IMG/VR virus record: IMGVR_UViG_3300037487_000675
Span: 1 to 41,914 of that record
Strand: one strand, 5' to 3'
DNA: 41,914 nt
DNA from: a virus
In this document: piece after piece, positions 20,317 to 29,388 of the stretch
Position numbering within the stretch: the first letter of the stretch is position 1
How the letters are laid out: every line of letters starts with the position of its first letter
The notes under the pieces: model-generated
Told to the model about the DNA's origin: nothing
What the model saw: only the letters and a program-made list of their open reading frames with translations
Database searches by the model: none
Program-made: the position numbers and the translations under genes

Positions 20317-22608
20317 TTACACTCCTACCCATTGAAGTATTTTTACATAGTGCAATTCAATGTCTGTTGCTAACGTAGTCAACAAAGCGGCAGTTTCGGC
20401 GGCAGTCTTTCCTTCAATGCCGTTAGCCGTGGCATAACAGAAATCGTTATCTTCAAGTGTGCCGTCAACTTGTAGAACATTATCATCGGCAATACCCAAA
20501 GCAATACCATCAATAGCACCGCCTGTTAATCTGCCGACTACTTCCTGTGCGTTGACTGTCAAGGCTACTGGCGTATCATCTGTGGTAGCCATCAGGATTG
20601 AATAGGCATCATAAAGGCTTCGTGGTACAAGTCCTGATGTGTCGGTTGACGTTGCTGCACCGCCACCCGAAGTTATACGGCCTCGTAAATCTTTCCAATA
20701 CAATCCAGTATCAAATGTCTGAAACTCGTTGTCGTTATCTTCGCTGATTATTGTACGGGCAATCGGCAGGAATACCTTTTTAAGTTCGCTATCAGGTGGA
20801 AAGTAATTAGTAGCATCGTATAAATCCTGTCGTGCTAAAGCAAGTGTTGAGTAATTAACTGTCGGGTCGGTTTGAAGGACAGCGATTAGCTTAACAGTTG
20901 TGGGTAAGGTTCCGCTTGCCGTTGTGGTAGTAGGTACTATTCCCCACACGATATTGGCAAACTCATGGTTGCCGACTGCCGTGCCGTCATTATAAAACTT
21001 CAGGTCGGTTAATGCCGTGCCTGCGAACCAGTTATATACCCCTGCAACTTGCTTCATATAATAGAAAGCTGCTGAAGTTACGGTATTGGCTGCCTCCAAC
21101 GGGAATATGCCCTGTAACCATTTACCACCTGAAGCCACGCTGATTGAACCGATTAATACAGTCGGCAAAGCACCACTATCATAAAGAGTACCTGCCAGGA
21201 TTGCCCTGTTGATTGTTCTGTTAATCATCGTATCGACTTCCCGCCTGTTGCGATGATAGGAATAGATTGTGTAATTGGCACCTGCTACAGCACCCACGAT
21301 AAATGTTGCCACCCTGATATGTACACCTGTAGGTTCGGCATCAAGGGAAACCGCTAAAGTAGGCACGTCAGCCACCAGGTAAAAGTAAACATAATTTGTT
21401 TTAGGTACTGCATCCGTACCGCCTGTCAGGGCGATTGATGCGCTTGCCACGGCAGCAGGATAAACAACGCCGTTAAAGTTCCACGTTCCCGTACCATAAT
21501 AAGCATACAAGGTATAGGTCAGTACACCGCCCGTACAGGACAATGTAGAACGGCTCTTATCCAGCAAAGTATCGGTTGCCATTTCGGACAGATGCCGTGT
21601 CATGTGGCTTAATCGGTTGGAATGACCACGGCTATCATAGTGCAGGATATCGCCTTCAACGGTTATCTCGCCACCCGTATATTCCTTGACGGACACATCA
21701 CTTATTACGCCTGCAAATGTGGCATCAGGAGTGAATATCAGGTTGCCCGTGGTGAACGGGTTGACATAGCGCATGATGGTCTGGTCGCCTGAACACACAG
21801 ACGATACCACACCGCCAAGGGTCATTGTTATTGTGCCTGCGGTATAAGACGATATGGTAAATGATACCTTGTAAGTCTTGGCAACGTCAGGAACGATTGC
21901 GGAAGTCGGGACAAGAGTTGTAGATGCAGCAGCCACACGGGTAGCGATGCCAGTTAAATCGGTGATGGTCCAGCCTGCGCCCTCTGTCCATAAAAGCTGT
22001 GTCATGGCCGGGGCAAGTTCTGTGCCGAGGTCGATGGTGAGGTCGGATTCTTTCAGATATTGGGTATGGTCGTCATCCAGCAATCCGGTAAGGGCAAGCC
22101 CGTGGTCTAATTGCCCAGCTTGTGCGCCGGCTGATTGATGCGTATGGTCAGCAGATTCCAGACGATAGCCGGTATGCGGGTCGGCAGCCGCAGCATGGGC
22201 GGCCAGGCCACCTCCAATGACTATCCAATTAGTCCCGTTGTGCTGCAGTAAACAGTATTTATCCGTGCTGTCCAGGGAGATATCGTCGCCCGCCGGGTTG
22301 ATTATATTGCCCGCGCCCGTATCAATTACCACTGTCCTGTCGGTGTGCGCCGCCCTTAATAAAATAACCTCGCCCTCGGCTCCGCCCGAGATCGTCACCA
22401 GGTTGTCAGAGGCCGCGTCCTCAAACGTATCGACGGTGTGGTGCGAGTAGGTCTTAGTAATAATGCCGTTGGTGTCTAACGTCAGTTCAACGGCGGCCTC
22501 CAACGCGATATTGGTTTTCAGGAAGTTGAGGTTGTCGCGCACCTGGGCGTTCATGTCGGTTGACGTTAAGACTTCTGCGGACCAAGTGCGGGGTGTCGTC
22601 CAGCTCAT
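20317..22608 (-). CDS. Large tail fibre/baseplate protein
   Basis: A 763-residue protein, the largest of the tail-fibre group. The N-terminus (SWTTPRTWSAEVLTSTDMNAQVRDNLNFL) is the motif with which many phage distal tail proteins begin. Then come a beta-rich part, a His-rich linker (HAAAADPHTGYRLESADHTH) and a repeat-poor, Thr/Ala/Gly-rich C-terminal half. It probably attaches to the tail tip and carries receptor contacts. Confidence 0.75.
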   Translation of the reverse strand: MSWTTPRTWSAEVLTSTDMNAQVRDNLNFLKTNIALEAAVELTLDTNGIITKTYSHHTVDTFEDAASDNLVTISGGAEGEVILLRAAHTDRTVVIDTGAGNIINPAGDDISLDSTDKYCLLQHNGTNWIVIGGGLAAHAAAADPHTGYRLESADHTHQSAGAQAGQLDHGLALTGLLDDDHTQYLKESDLTIDLGTELAPAMTQLLWTEGAGWTITDLTGIATRVAAASTTLVPTSAIVPDVAKTYKVSFTISSYTAGTITMTLGGVVSSVCSGDQTIMRYVNPFTTGNLIFTPDATFAGVISDVSVKEYTGGEITVEGDILHYDSRGHSNRLSHMTRHLSEMATDTLLDKSRSTLSCTGGVLTYTLYAYYGTGTWNFNGVVYPAAVASASIALTGGTDAVPKTNYVYFYLVADVPTLAVSLDAEPTGVHIRVATFIVGAVAGANYTIYSYHRNRREVDTMINRTINRAILAGTLYDSGALPTVLIGSISVASGGKWLQGIFPLEAANTVTSAAFYYMKQVAGVYNWFAGTALTDLKFYNDGTAVGNHEFANIVWGIVPTTTTASGTLPTTVKLIAVLQTDPTVNYSTLALARQDLYDATNYFPPDSELKKVFLPIARTIISEDNDNEFQTFDTGLYWKDLRGRITSGGGAATSTDTSGLVPRSLYDAYSILMATTDDTPVALTVNAQEVVGRLTGGAIDGIALGIADDNVLQVDGTLEDNDFCYATANGIEGKTAAETAALLTTLATDIELHYVKILQWVGV

Positions 22609-22609
22609 A

Positions 22610-23152
22610 TTACCATCCTAATACGTGATCTCCGTCGATTGAATCAGTGTCTATCCAAAAGAGGTCTATTTGCTGATCAGTGTCCAGTTCCTTTAATCCA
22701 AGGGTGCAGGTTGTGATCCCCGGACGGGCTTCCAATACCCAATTGGTCACGATGTATTCATTATTCACCCCTGAGGTGGTTTCTGTGACCGTCAGCACAT
22801 CGGATATTTTGGTGGTCAGCATCTTGACGATCTGTTCGGGTGAGAGAGTGGCCTGCAGCGAATAAAACGGCTCGGCGTATTCCTGCTTCTGCATCCCGGA
22901 CCAGGCATCCTGAAACGATTTATCCATGACCTGGTGTTTGTTAATCTTAGTCCGCCTGCCGTACTTGCTAATGGAATCCGAATCAACCGTGGTCAGCACC
23001 AGGTCGTTATAAGTGATGGTGTCCACCAGCAGCCCAACGTAAGAGATTTCATAATCATAATGCGGGATCAGTATCCTCAAATCGTTGCGGATCTCGGAGT
23101 CGTCGATATTGATTTTAAGGTTTTGTAATTCAGCAGTGGTTAAGGTTGTCAT
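22610..23152 (-). CDS. Tail-tip protein, paralog of 23149-23616 product
   Basis: A 180-residue protein that shares blocks with the neighbour upstream: DSISKYGRRTKI against GSITKYGRRSFKI, and ISDVLTVTETTSG against ISDKVTVTETTMG. Both look like the C-terminal module of Tal/gp37-like tail proteins. The start overlaps the upstream gene by four bases. It is likely part of the tail tip. Confidence 0.65.
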   Translation of the reverse strand: MTTLTTAELQNLKINIDDSEIRNDLRILIPHYDYEISYVGLLVDTITYNDLVLTTVDSDSISKYGRRTKINKHQVMDKSFQDAWSGMQKQEYAEPFYSLQATLSPEQIVKMLTTKISDVLTVTETTSGVNNEYIVTNWVLEARPGITTCTLGLKELDTDQQIDLFWIDTDSIDGDHVLGW

Positions 23153-23616
23153 TCCCCTGCCCTGGCCTGCACCATCCCGTAAGTTGCTGTGATTAAATTA
23201 TTGGTGTCCAGTGCCATATCAATGTTCTCAACGATAAAATCCACCGCTGATAAACCCATCGTGGTCTCTGTGACTGTTACTTTGTCGCTGATCTCTATAT
23301 CCAAAATGCCTTTAATCAGCGCGTCCGTGGTTGACTGAACGGTGATCGAGAGGTTCGGGTATGGTTCGATGGTGCGGTCCAGCATGGCGTCTATTAAGGT
23401 GTCCGCCCCGGCATCGTCAACATTCAACGGCTGGTCTATTTTGAAAGACCTGCGCCCATATTTAGTTATCGAGCCTGCGTCAATCCACCTCACAAGATTT
23501 TCGGCATCGGGTTCGCCCACAATGGCCATCACGTCATTGAAGAGCTCACCATCGTTTAACTCGTAGGTTAAATCGGTGATGTTGGCATCAGTAAAGGTAA
23601 ACACGCTGGCCGGCAT
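23149..23616 (-). CDS. Tail-tip protein (Tal/gp37-like C-terminal module)
   Basis: A 155-residue beta-rich protein, tandem paralog of the 22610-23152 product. In many phages the equivalent segment (DxxITDLTYELNDGELFNDV...KYGRRSF) is fused behind a ...DGAGNxxYESR segment in one long tail protein. Here the segments are separate genes (25334-26119, 25151-25333, 23616-25151, 23149-23616). Confidence 0.65.
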   Translation of the reverse strand: MPASVFTFTDANITDLTYELNDGELFNDVMAIVGEPDAENLVRWIDAGSITKYGRRSFKIDQPLNVDDAGADTLIDAMLDRTIEPYPNLSITVQSTTDALIKGILDIEISDKVTVTETTMGLSAVDFIVENIDMALDTNNLITATYGMVQARAGE

Positions 23617-25151
23617 TATGCGTTCCTCCGCAGTCTGCTCTCGTACTGAAAATTACCCGCGCCGTCGGCATAATACCTTCCCACGCCCACCTTTGAGATA
23701 GTGTCGAGTGATTGTTTGGCCGTGCGATAATCATATCCCGGTGAGAATACAACCGTCACGGGTAAAGTGGTAAAGGATAACGTCGATCCATAAGTATAGT
23801 CAGAGTCAACCTTATAGAACGCCCTGAAATTATAGGTGCGGCTGGCATTCAATCCCGATAACGTGTACCAAAAGGTTAAATCCCACGCTATGTAGTTTGG
23901 AGTTTTTGCCCACCAATAAGTTGTCCAGGACGACATAGTGGAGGGTTTCCACTGGAGACCCATTTCAACGTGAGTATCATTTCCTGCGGTGTATTTACCG
24001 CCTATCATGGCGGAGTGCTTTGCGATGTTTATGGCCGCCAGGGTTTCTATAATAGTGAATTGCGATCCTGCCCAGCCAAGGTAAGGATACCCACTATTCA
24101 TCAGAGAATCGATTGCCCAGATATCCTCAAAATCCCAGTTCACAAAGGTAGATTGGGTTTTCATCAGGGTAGTGGTTTTGCCTGATGCTGCACCTACTAC
24201 CGTGCCAGTGCCAGCCGTAACAACTCCTTGCGTTGCCCATCCTGATGTTTCGGTATCCCAATAGCAAGATGAGAAGGTTATTGTGCCATTCAAGTCAGCA
24301 CGACATTCACCAAAGAAACCGCCAACTCCCTCGTCTGTGTTAGGGGGCGAGGGAATAGGTACAGCGCCAGTAGAGTAACAGTTGGTAATCGTTATATCGC
24401 CCGTGGGTGCTGTGTTGGCAGTTATTGCCCCGGTGAAACCTCCCGTATGGCCAATTAAACCACCTGACCCGTCTATGATGCTTCCCGTAGAGTAACAGTC
24501 CAATATATTGATATTGCCTGCCCAAGAATATACTGCACCACATAAACCGCCCAATAAATCAGAACCCCAAGGTACGCCCCCAGTCACCCCACCGGTACCA
24601 GTAACAGTAGCGGTAGAATAACATTCCTGTATATTTAGAGTATCAGTAGCATGGCTTGTATAACATTCTCCTATTAACCCACCAGTGTCCATATCACCTG
24701 TTACGCTGCCACTTACCGAACAACGGTAGATTAGAATAGTTCCTGTGTCTTGCCAATCAAATGCTGCTACCAATCCAGCAACGAAATCATCGCCTCTCAT
24801 ATTTACATTTGTTAATGTTACGTCTTGGATAACGGCTGGCGCACCAATATACCCAAACAAAGCGGCCTCGCCATACTGGACATCAAATCTATCAATGGTT
24901 AGATTTGAGATAGCATATCCCTTCCCATCAAATGTTCCCGTGAATGGTATGTCGTTGCCCTCACTATCTATGCCGATAGGGATAAAGTCTGTTATCCCCG
25001 TCATGTCTATATTATTGCCGAGTTCATAGTCACCCGATAGATTGTTAGTGACTGCCTGTAACTCAGCAGGTGTAGTTATTATCGTTGCCATCTTATAATG
25101 TCCACATCCTGAAAATAATATACAGGCAAGTAATAAAATCCTTAACCACAT
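23616..25151 (-). CDS. GLUG-repeat protein with signal-like N-terminus and tail-module C-terminus
   Basis: A 511-residue protein. The start at 25151 (TAATG overlap, AGGGA before it) gives MWLRILLLACILFSGCGHYK, a signal peptide with a near-lipobox ending in Cys; an internal ATG 20 codons on would remove it but lacks a ribosome site. Residues about 70-330 hold GLUG-type repeats (GGLIGE..CYSTATVTG..GGLxG). A fibronectin-III-like part follows, and the last 45 residues (GRYYADGAGNFQYESRLRR) repeat the 25151-25333 product. It may be an adhesion domain built into the tail tip. Confidence 0.65.
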   Translation of the reverse strand: MWLRILLLACILFSGCGHYKMATIITTPAELQAVTNNLSGDYELGNNIDMTGITDFIPIGIDSEGNDIPFTGTFDGKGYAISNLTIDRFDVQYGEAALFGYIGAPAVIQDVTLTNVNMRGDDFVAGLVAAFDWQDTGTILIYRCSVSGSVTGDMDTGGLIGECYTSHATDTLNIQECYSTATVTGTGGVTGGVPWGSDLLGGLCGAVYSWAGNINILDCYSTGSIIDGSGGLIGHTGGFTGAITANTAPTGDITITNCYSTGAVPIPSPPNTDEGVGGFFGECRADLNGTITFSSCYWDTETSGWATQGVVTAGTGTVVGAASGKTTTLMKTQSTFVNWDFEDIWAIDSLMNSGYPYLGWAGSQFTIIETLAAINIAKHSAMIGGKYTAGNDTHVEMGLQWKPSTMSSWTTYWWAKTPNYIAWDLTFWYTLSGLNASRTYNFRAFYKVDSDYTYGSTLSFTTLPVTVVFSPGYDYRTAKQSLDTISKVGVGRYYADGAGNFQYESRLRRNA

Positions 25152-25333
25152 TACGCTTCCCTGTGGAGTCGGCTTTCATAGACCAAATTCCCCGCTCCGT
25201 CGATATAGATTCTCCCCACTGAGGTGTCGGCTATTTTACGCAGCAATTCCTCGGCGGTCACGAAGTCATAACCTTCGGGGTGTTCTGAACCTTTATTGAA
25301 AGGGGTCGTTAATGTGTGGTCTGTATATGCCAT
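25151..25333 (-). CDS. Tail-tip module (60 aa)
   Basis: A 60-residue protein, MAYTDHTLTTPFNKGSEHPE, then GYDFVTAEELLRKIADTSVG and GRIYIDGAGNLVYESRLHR. The last two blocks recur at the C-terminus of the GLUG protein. It abuts the upstream gene (TAAATG) and overlaps the next (TAATG). It looks like one segment of a tail protein that is continuous in other phages. Confidence 0.6.
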   Translation of the reverse strand: MAYTDHTLTTPFNKGSEHPEGYDFVTAEELLRKIADTSVGRIYIDGAGNLVYESRLHREA

Positions 25334-26119
25334 TTAAGCCTCAAACTCAAACGTATCAGGGAATGACGTTATGTCCCCGCCGTCCACATCGACTGACCGT
25401 CTTAAAATCTTATGGTAGTTCCCGGAGCCATCCCCGGCGAACACTACCGCACCTCCGCCGACTGACGTTTCAACCTGGAAGGTATTGTTGGTTTTGTTTA
25501 CCACATAGTAGGTCGTGTATTCATCCAGTGCGGCAGGGATAGAAGCCCCATTAAACATCACCTTGTTGGCGTTTGATAATCCGTGGCCGTTCTTTGTAAC
25601 CGTGTCCCCGGTGTTTTGCATGGTGCAGGCCACGTCAGCCGTCCGCCAGTCAGCGGCGTTCAATACTTGATTGACCGCCTCACCGTCGTTAATAGTCGTC
25701 TTGTGATCCATATCTTGAACCACTATCTGTTTGGCCAGCAGGTCAATCCCGTCAGTGCAGTAAAAGTAAATCTCCTGTTTGTTCTTGATCGGGTAAGCTG
25801 TGATCCGGTTGATATATCCATAGAATAAATCATAGGTCGTGCCCGAATAGGTGGCCTGGACCCTCACGGGCAGCCAGATTCTTACTTTGGGACCGGGTGT
25901 GCCGCCTGAGTTGGTCGGATAATAATTGCCTGAGGAGTTTTCGATGGTCAGTTCCAGGGTGGCCGCAGGGTATGAATTGGAGTCCTTATCTTTGCCCCTT
26001 GCTATCCTGAAGGCTTTTACAACGGCAGTAATATCATCCCCGGACGTTGTGAAATCATGGGCGCCTGCCCAGTCGGTACAGTCCCAGTCACAGCAAATGG
26101 TGTACGTCGGCTGGGTCAC
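25334..26119 (-). CDS. Tail-tip protein, N-terminal module (Tal/Dit-like)
   Basis: A 261-residue protein from GTG 26119, with GGAGG six bases before it and an overlap with the tape measure gene. The N-terminal 150 residues (CDWDCTDWAGAHDFTTSG...LYGYINRI..., YFYCTDGIDLLAKQ) are typical of the first domain of gp37/Tal-like tail-tip proteins. Residues about 165-240 (TVTKNGHGLSNANKVMFNG..., TYYVVNKTNNTFQVE) form an inserted beta domain known from virion proteins of many phages. Confidence 0.7.
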   Translation of the reverse strand: MTQPTYTICCDWDCTDWAGAHDFTTSGDDITAVVKAFRIARGKDKDSNSYPAATLELTIENSSGNYYPTNSGGTPGPKVRIWLPVRVQATYSGTTYDLFYGYINRITAYPIKNKQEIYFYCTDGIDLLAKQIVVQDMDHKTTINDGEAVNQVLNAADWRTADVACTMQNTGDTVTKNGHGLSNANKVMFNGASIPAALDEYTTYYVVNKTNNTFQVETSVGGGAVVFAGDGSGNYHKILRRSVDVDGGDITSFPDTFEFEA

Positions 26120-27282
26120 AGGTGGCCTCCAACAGAATAATAATCAGTCTTTGCCGAGGGCGTAATTGACCGCCGGCTCTCCTCGTTTAATATCTTTTGA
26201 ATATCTCTCACCAGGGCGCGCTTACTGATCTCGTCACCCATGTAGTTGCCTACGTTGACTGTAACTGATCCACCGCCCATGCTACCCATCTGTGACAGCG
26301 GGATGATGGCCTCCGGCCCAGCCTCGCCGACCATAGCAAGTGACGGCTTACTGATAATGCCACCTTCTGCTTTAGCTCCTGCCCAGTTGATAGAAGAACC
26401 TGCGGGATACCCCATCACCATCAATGCTGCATTCCATGGCGTGCCACCTCCACCAAGCAAAACCTTCAGTTTTGGGTCTAACTTATTCCATTCTACAGCT
26501 AATGCCGTTATTGCGTTCAACAGTGCGGTGATATCTGATGCCAGAGGGCCTAAGTTAGGTATAACTGTCAAGGCGAGTTGATCGGATAATCCTTTCCATG
26601 CCACTTCCAGCTTCTTTATCTGAATGGCTGTCGATTCCACTGCGGCTATTTGCTCAGGGGTCATACTCCCTAATTTCTTTTGCTGTTCTTCTAATTGTTT
26701 ATATTGTTCAATAAGTGGTAAGAAGTCAGCGCTACCGAGAAGTTCCTGTGTAGCTAATGCCCGTGCCAGCGGATCATGTATTTTATTTATGGCTTCAAAT
26801 ATCAACCGCCACTGTTCTTCAGGCTTTTTATCCTTTAACTTATCATAGGATAAACCTACATCTAACAAAGATTTAACAGCAGCCTTCTGCCCTTCGCCTG
26901 CCTTTGCGATAATAAGAGTAAGCCGTTGTGATATTTGCTCGACATCTTTTAACTTGCCGCCAGTCATTTCTGCGGCATAACCCATGGCCTGCAAGAAATC
27001 AGTAGATAAACCCGTGCGCTTTGACATTATTGTCAGTTCATGCCCCAAGGCAATCGTATTTTTAACCATTTCCGCAAAGGCACCGGCTACCACTAATCCT
27101 ACTGCGGCTATGCCCGCCATCACCCCAGGGCTAATACCTTTGCCTGCAGTTGCCCCGGATAGACTATCCTGCATCTTCTTGCCGCTGTCCGCCGTGACCT
27201 TTTCAGCTTTAGCAAGTTCGGCTTTTAGTTTATCTGTCCGGGCGGTAATTTCTACGTACAGTTCGGCCAATTTGTCAGACAT
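26116..27282 (-). CDS. Tail tape measure protein (short)
   Basis: A 388-residue protein that sets tail length. It has an N-terminal coiled coil (KLAELYVEITARTDKLKAELAKAEK), a membrane-like helix (GVMAGIAAVGLVVAGAFAEMV, about residues 52-72), long helices, and the typical ending AEGGIISKPSLAMVGEAGPEAIIPLSQ. At about 0.15 nm per residue it would span roughly 58 nm, short for a siphovirus. It follows two chaperone-like genes, as expected. Confidence 0.85.
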   Translation of the reverse strand: MSDKLAELYVEITARTDKLKAELAKAEKVTADSGKKMQDSLSGATAGKGISPGVMAGIAAVGLVVAGAFAEMVKNTIALGHELTIMSKRTGLSTDFLQAMGYAAEMTGGKLKDVEQISQRLTLIIAKAGEGQKAAVKSLLDVGLSYDKLKDKKPEEQWRLIFEAINKIHDPLARALATQELLGSADFLPLIEQYKQLEEQQKKLGSMTPEQIAAVESTAIQIKKLEVAWKGLSDQLALTVIPNLGPLASDITALLNAITALAVEWNKLDPKLKVLLGGGGTPWNAALMVMGYPAGSSINWAGAKAEGGIISKPSLAMVGEAGPEAIIPLSQMGSMGGGSVTVNVGNYMGDEISKRALVRDIQKILNEESRRSITPSAKTDYYSVGGHL

Positions 27283-27592
27283 TATTCACTCCAAAGAAGT
27301 CTGATAATATACTGGTAACTGCTGATGTCATCCCCATTATCTCTTCGTGATTGGTTACTTTGCCTATTTCCTCTTTAGTTAATTCAGGATACTTATCACG
27401 CAACATCACCCAGGCTAACGTCAATGTAGATTTGTAAATGGACTTCTGCAATAGCGGTATCAATTCGATAAAATTACATTGGAGCTCCTCTTCAATCCCC
27501 GACAGGACGTTCCAGTTGACCGGCGCGAGTTCATATTCCTTGCCCTCGATCTTGACGATGTACTTTTTATCCTTTGAAGTGAGAACGTCCAT
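27275..27592 (-). CDS. Tail assembly chaperone
   Basis: A 105-residue protein ending eight bases inside the tape measure gene. Features are YELAPVNWNVLSGIEEELQC and LTLAWVMLRDKYPELTKEEIGKV, a pattern of phage tail chaperones that bind the tape measure. The neighbour 27592-27894 would be its partner; the two meet at 27592 rather than by a visible slippery frameshift. Confidence 0.65.
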   Translation of the reverse strand: MDVLTSKDKKYIVKIEGKEYELAPVNWNVLSGIEEELQCNFIELIPLLQKSIYKSTLTLAWVMLRDKYPELTKEEIGKVTNHEEIMGMTSAVTSILSDFFGVNNV

Positions 27593-27894
27593 TAATCCTC
27601 CAGTTTAATACCCGCTTTATCAGCGGCCTGTTTGAGTTCGGATGGTTCGACTTTGCGCGCGGGTGGCTGCCCGATGATATCTGTCACTTTGTATTTGCGT
27701 TGTTTAGAAGAGGCCAGGGTTGCCACTATCACCGCGAAGTTACTGGCCAGCCTGTAATCCTCAACGGCCTTCTGGTATTGAAGCTCCTCGATAAAAGCGT
27801 TCAGCTTCTTGATAGGTGTTTGCCGCACGAATTTCAAAGACTCTTCATACGGCCAGTGCAAAACCAGACATAGCCAGACGATCAATTCATCCAT
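27592..27894 (-). CDS. Probable tail assembly chaperone partner
   Basis: A 100-residue helical protein, DELIVWLCLVLHWPYEESLKFVRQTPIK..., in which W-P-x-E and a C-terminal basic/acidic tail recur in tail-chaperone positions of siphoviruses. It lies between the tail tube genes and the second chaperone. Assignment is mostly positional. Confidence 0.55.
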   Translation of the reverse strand: MDELIVWLCLVLHWPYEESLKFVRQTPIKKLNAFIEELQYQKAVEDYRLASNFAVIVATLASSKQRKYKVTDIIGQPPARKVEPSELKQAADKAGIKLED

Positions 27895-28154
27895 ATCATT
27901 TCCTGTCCTGAAAGGATTACTTTATGGCTGGCCATCAGCACTAATCGGCCTTTAATTAACTGGTAGTAATTAGCGATGATTTCATTCGATGGCTCTGAAA
28001 AGTAAAAGTATTTCCTGGCCGTGGCTTTGATCTGTTGGGTTTTGTATATATGCCCGTCCGGGCTATTCAGTCTGATTAAAGAGAGCGTGATCTCCCAGTC
28101 ATAGAACCCGCCGATCTGTTCCCCGCAGATTAAGGTCCCGAGCTGGCCGGTCAC
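27882..28154 (-). CDS. Hypothetical tail-region protein
   Basis: A 90-residue protein overlapping the tube gene upstream (four bases) and the chaperone gene downstream (13 bases). It has a beta-rich core (GEQIGGFYDWEITLSLI...KATARKYFYF, KGRLVLMASHKVILSGQEMIW). This could be a tube-like or completion protein. No family is recognised. Confidence 0.55.
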   Translation of the reverse strand: MTGQLGTLICGEQIGGFYDWEITLSLIRLNSPDGHIYKTQQIKATARKYFYFSEPSNEIIANYYQLIKGRLVLMASHKVILSGQEMIWMN

Positions 28155-28945
28155 GCTACCGGCACTTGAAGGGCACCCGAGCCCTGGAATGTATAAGAAT
28201 AGGATACGGCGCCGTCATGCGCTACGTTGGCACTTACGCCTGTGATAAAAGCATCCCCAATCCAGTGCTGGCCGGGTGTCTGTGATTCCCCCAGGGCCAG
28301 TATGACGGATGAACCTATGCCCAAAGGAACGCCGTCTTTCAATCCTTCAAAGGTTCCACTCCACCCGGTTCCTGCCGCAATAAATTCCTTTACCCCGGCT
28401 GACCCGAAGTCCGTGGTCTCGAGCATATCAACGTTGTAATCCAGCGTCCACGCCTTGATACCGTCCACCTCCGCTATGGCCTCAACATCGTCAATATCAA
28501 ACGTCCCATCGGCCAGGTCAGTCTGTTGATAAATGCCGACCGACTGGACAGCGTTCAGCGCCGAAGGCGTGGTCATGGGCAATAGGACGCGCTGCCATAC
28601 ATTCGCTGTGAGTATTGGTATCTGAAGGTTCTCTTCCGCTGCCGAAGCCCCGGTGCCCTCGTCAATCAATAACCGCAGATCCCCGGCCGCGATGGTTAGG
28701 CTTGACCTTAACCAGCAATAAATAGCTTCGTAAGACGAGATATCCTTGGATGAGATATCCTCATACATCATCAAGGCGGTGCCGGCTAAATTAAGCGTCG
28801 TGCCCCTGACACAGTTCGTTCCTACTTTGCCAGTGGTGGTGCTGACCGTAGTCGCTGCTGTACCCTGGACCCACACGTCCTCGCAGTCCTCAATTACGGT
28901 CGCGCCTGTATAGACGGCTCCTGTTTTACCGCTTAAGTGGCTCAT
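28151..28945 (-). CDS. Tail tube-like protein with inserted jelly-roll domain
   Basis: A 264-residue paralog of the 28957-29319 product. The start (SHLSGKTGAVYTGATV) and the last 120 residues (IKAWTLDYNVDMLETTDF..., WSGTFEGLKDGVP, SYSYTFQGSGALQVPVA) match it. Between them lie about 145 extra residues (CEDVWVQGTAATT...FDIDDVEAI) with the look of a carbohydrate-binding beta-sandwich. It is probably a decorated tube subunit on the tail shaft. Confidence 0.75.
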   Translation of the reverse strand: MSHLSGKTGAVYTGATVIEDCEDVWVQGTAATTVSTTTGKVGTNCVRGTTLNLAGTALMMYEDISSKDISSYEAIYCWLRSSLTIAAGDLRLLIDEGTGASAAEENLQIPILTANVWQRVLLPMTTPSALNAVQSVGIYQQTDLADGTFDIDDVEAIAEVDGIKAWTLDYNVDMLETTDFGSAGVKEFIAAGTGWSGTFEGLKDGVPLGIGSSVILALGESQTPGQHWIGDAFITGVSANVAHDGAVSYSYTFQGSGALQVPVA

Positions 28946-28956
28946 ATCTCACCCCC

Positions 28957-29319
28957 TTACGCGATAGGAACGGTCAACGCGCCGGTGCCCTGGAATGTGT
29001 AACTATATCCCACTATTCCGTCAGTTGCCGCAGTTGACGATACACCGGTTATAAAAGCGGTCCCTGTCCAATATGCTCCGGCGGCTACTTCGTACAGTTT
29101 CAAGGTGATAGATGCGCCGATAGTCTGTGGCACGCCATCCTTGTATCCCTCAAAAGTTCCCGACCAACCGGAGCATCCGGCCAGGAATGTCTTAACGCCT
29201 GCATCGGCGAAGTCGGTCGATTCCAGCATATCCACATTGTAGTCGAGCGTCCATGATTTGATTCCGCTTACCGCGGAGCCGGTGTCGACCTGGCCTGTTT
29301 TGCCGCTTAAATGTGCCAT
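28957..29319 (-). CDS. Major tail tube protein (probable)
   Basis: A 120-residue beta-rich protein: AHLSGKTGQVDTG, GIKSWTLDYNVDMLESTDF, GWSGTFEGYKDGVP, YSYTFQGTGALTVPIA. The pattern is that of small tail-tube proteins whose variants occur in duplicate. It is the first tail gene downstream of the HNH insertion. Its length fits a minimal tube domain. Confidence 0.75.
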   Translation of the reverse strand: MAHLSGKTGQVDTGSAVSGIKSWTLDYNVDMLESTDFADAGVKTFLAGCSGWSGTFEGYKDGVPQTIGASITLKLYEVAAGAYWTGTAFITGVSSTAATDGIVGYSYTFQGTGALTVPIA

Positions 29320-29334
29320 GTTAATACCTCCATG

Positions 29335-29385
29335 TTGATACTTTACTATTGAGCTAACCCCTGATATAATTATATCAGGAGGCTA
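29335..29385 (+). promoter_or_regulatory. Promoter with perfect 20-bp palindrome before the HNH gene
   Basis: On the plus strand a perfect TATAAT (29365-29370) lies 17 bp after TTTACT (29342-29347). The palindrome CCTGATATAATTATATCAGG (29360-29379) covers the -10 box and runs into the ribosome site AGGAGG (29377-29382). It could be an operator for self-repression or an RNA hairpin hiding the ribosome site. Confidence 0.7.
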
Positions 29386-29388
29386 AGA

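Noticed and set aside
27275-27894. Programmed frameshift between the two chaperone-like genes
   Set aside because: The genes meet at 27592 with their own starts and I saw no slippery heptamer with a frame overlap long enough for a fusion product.
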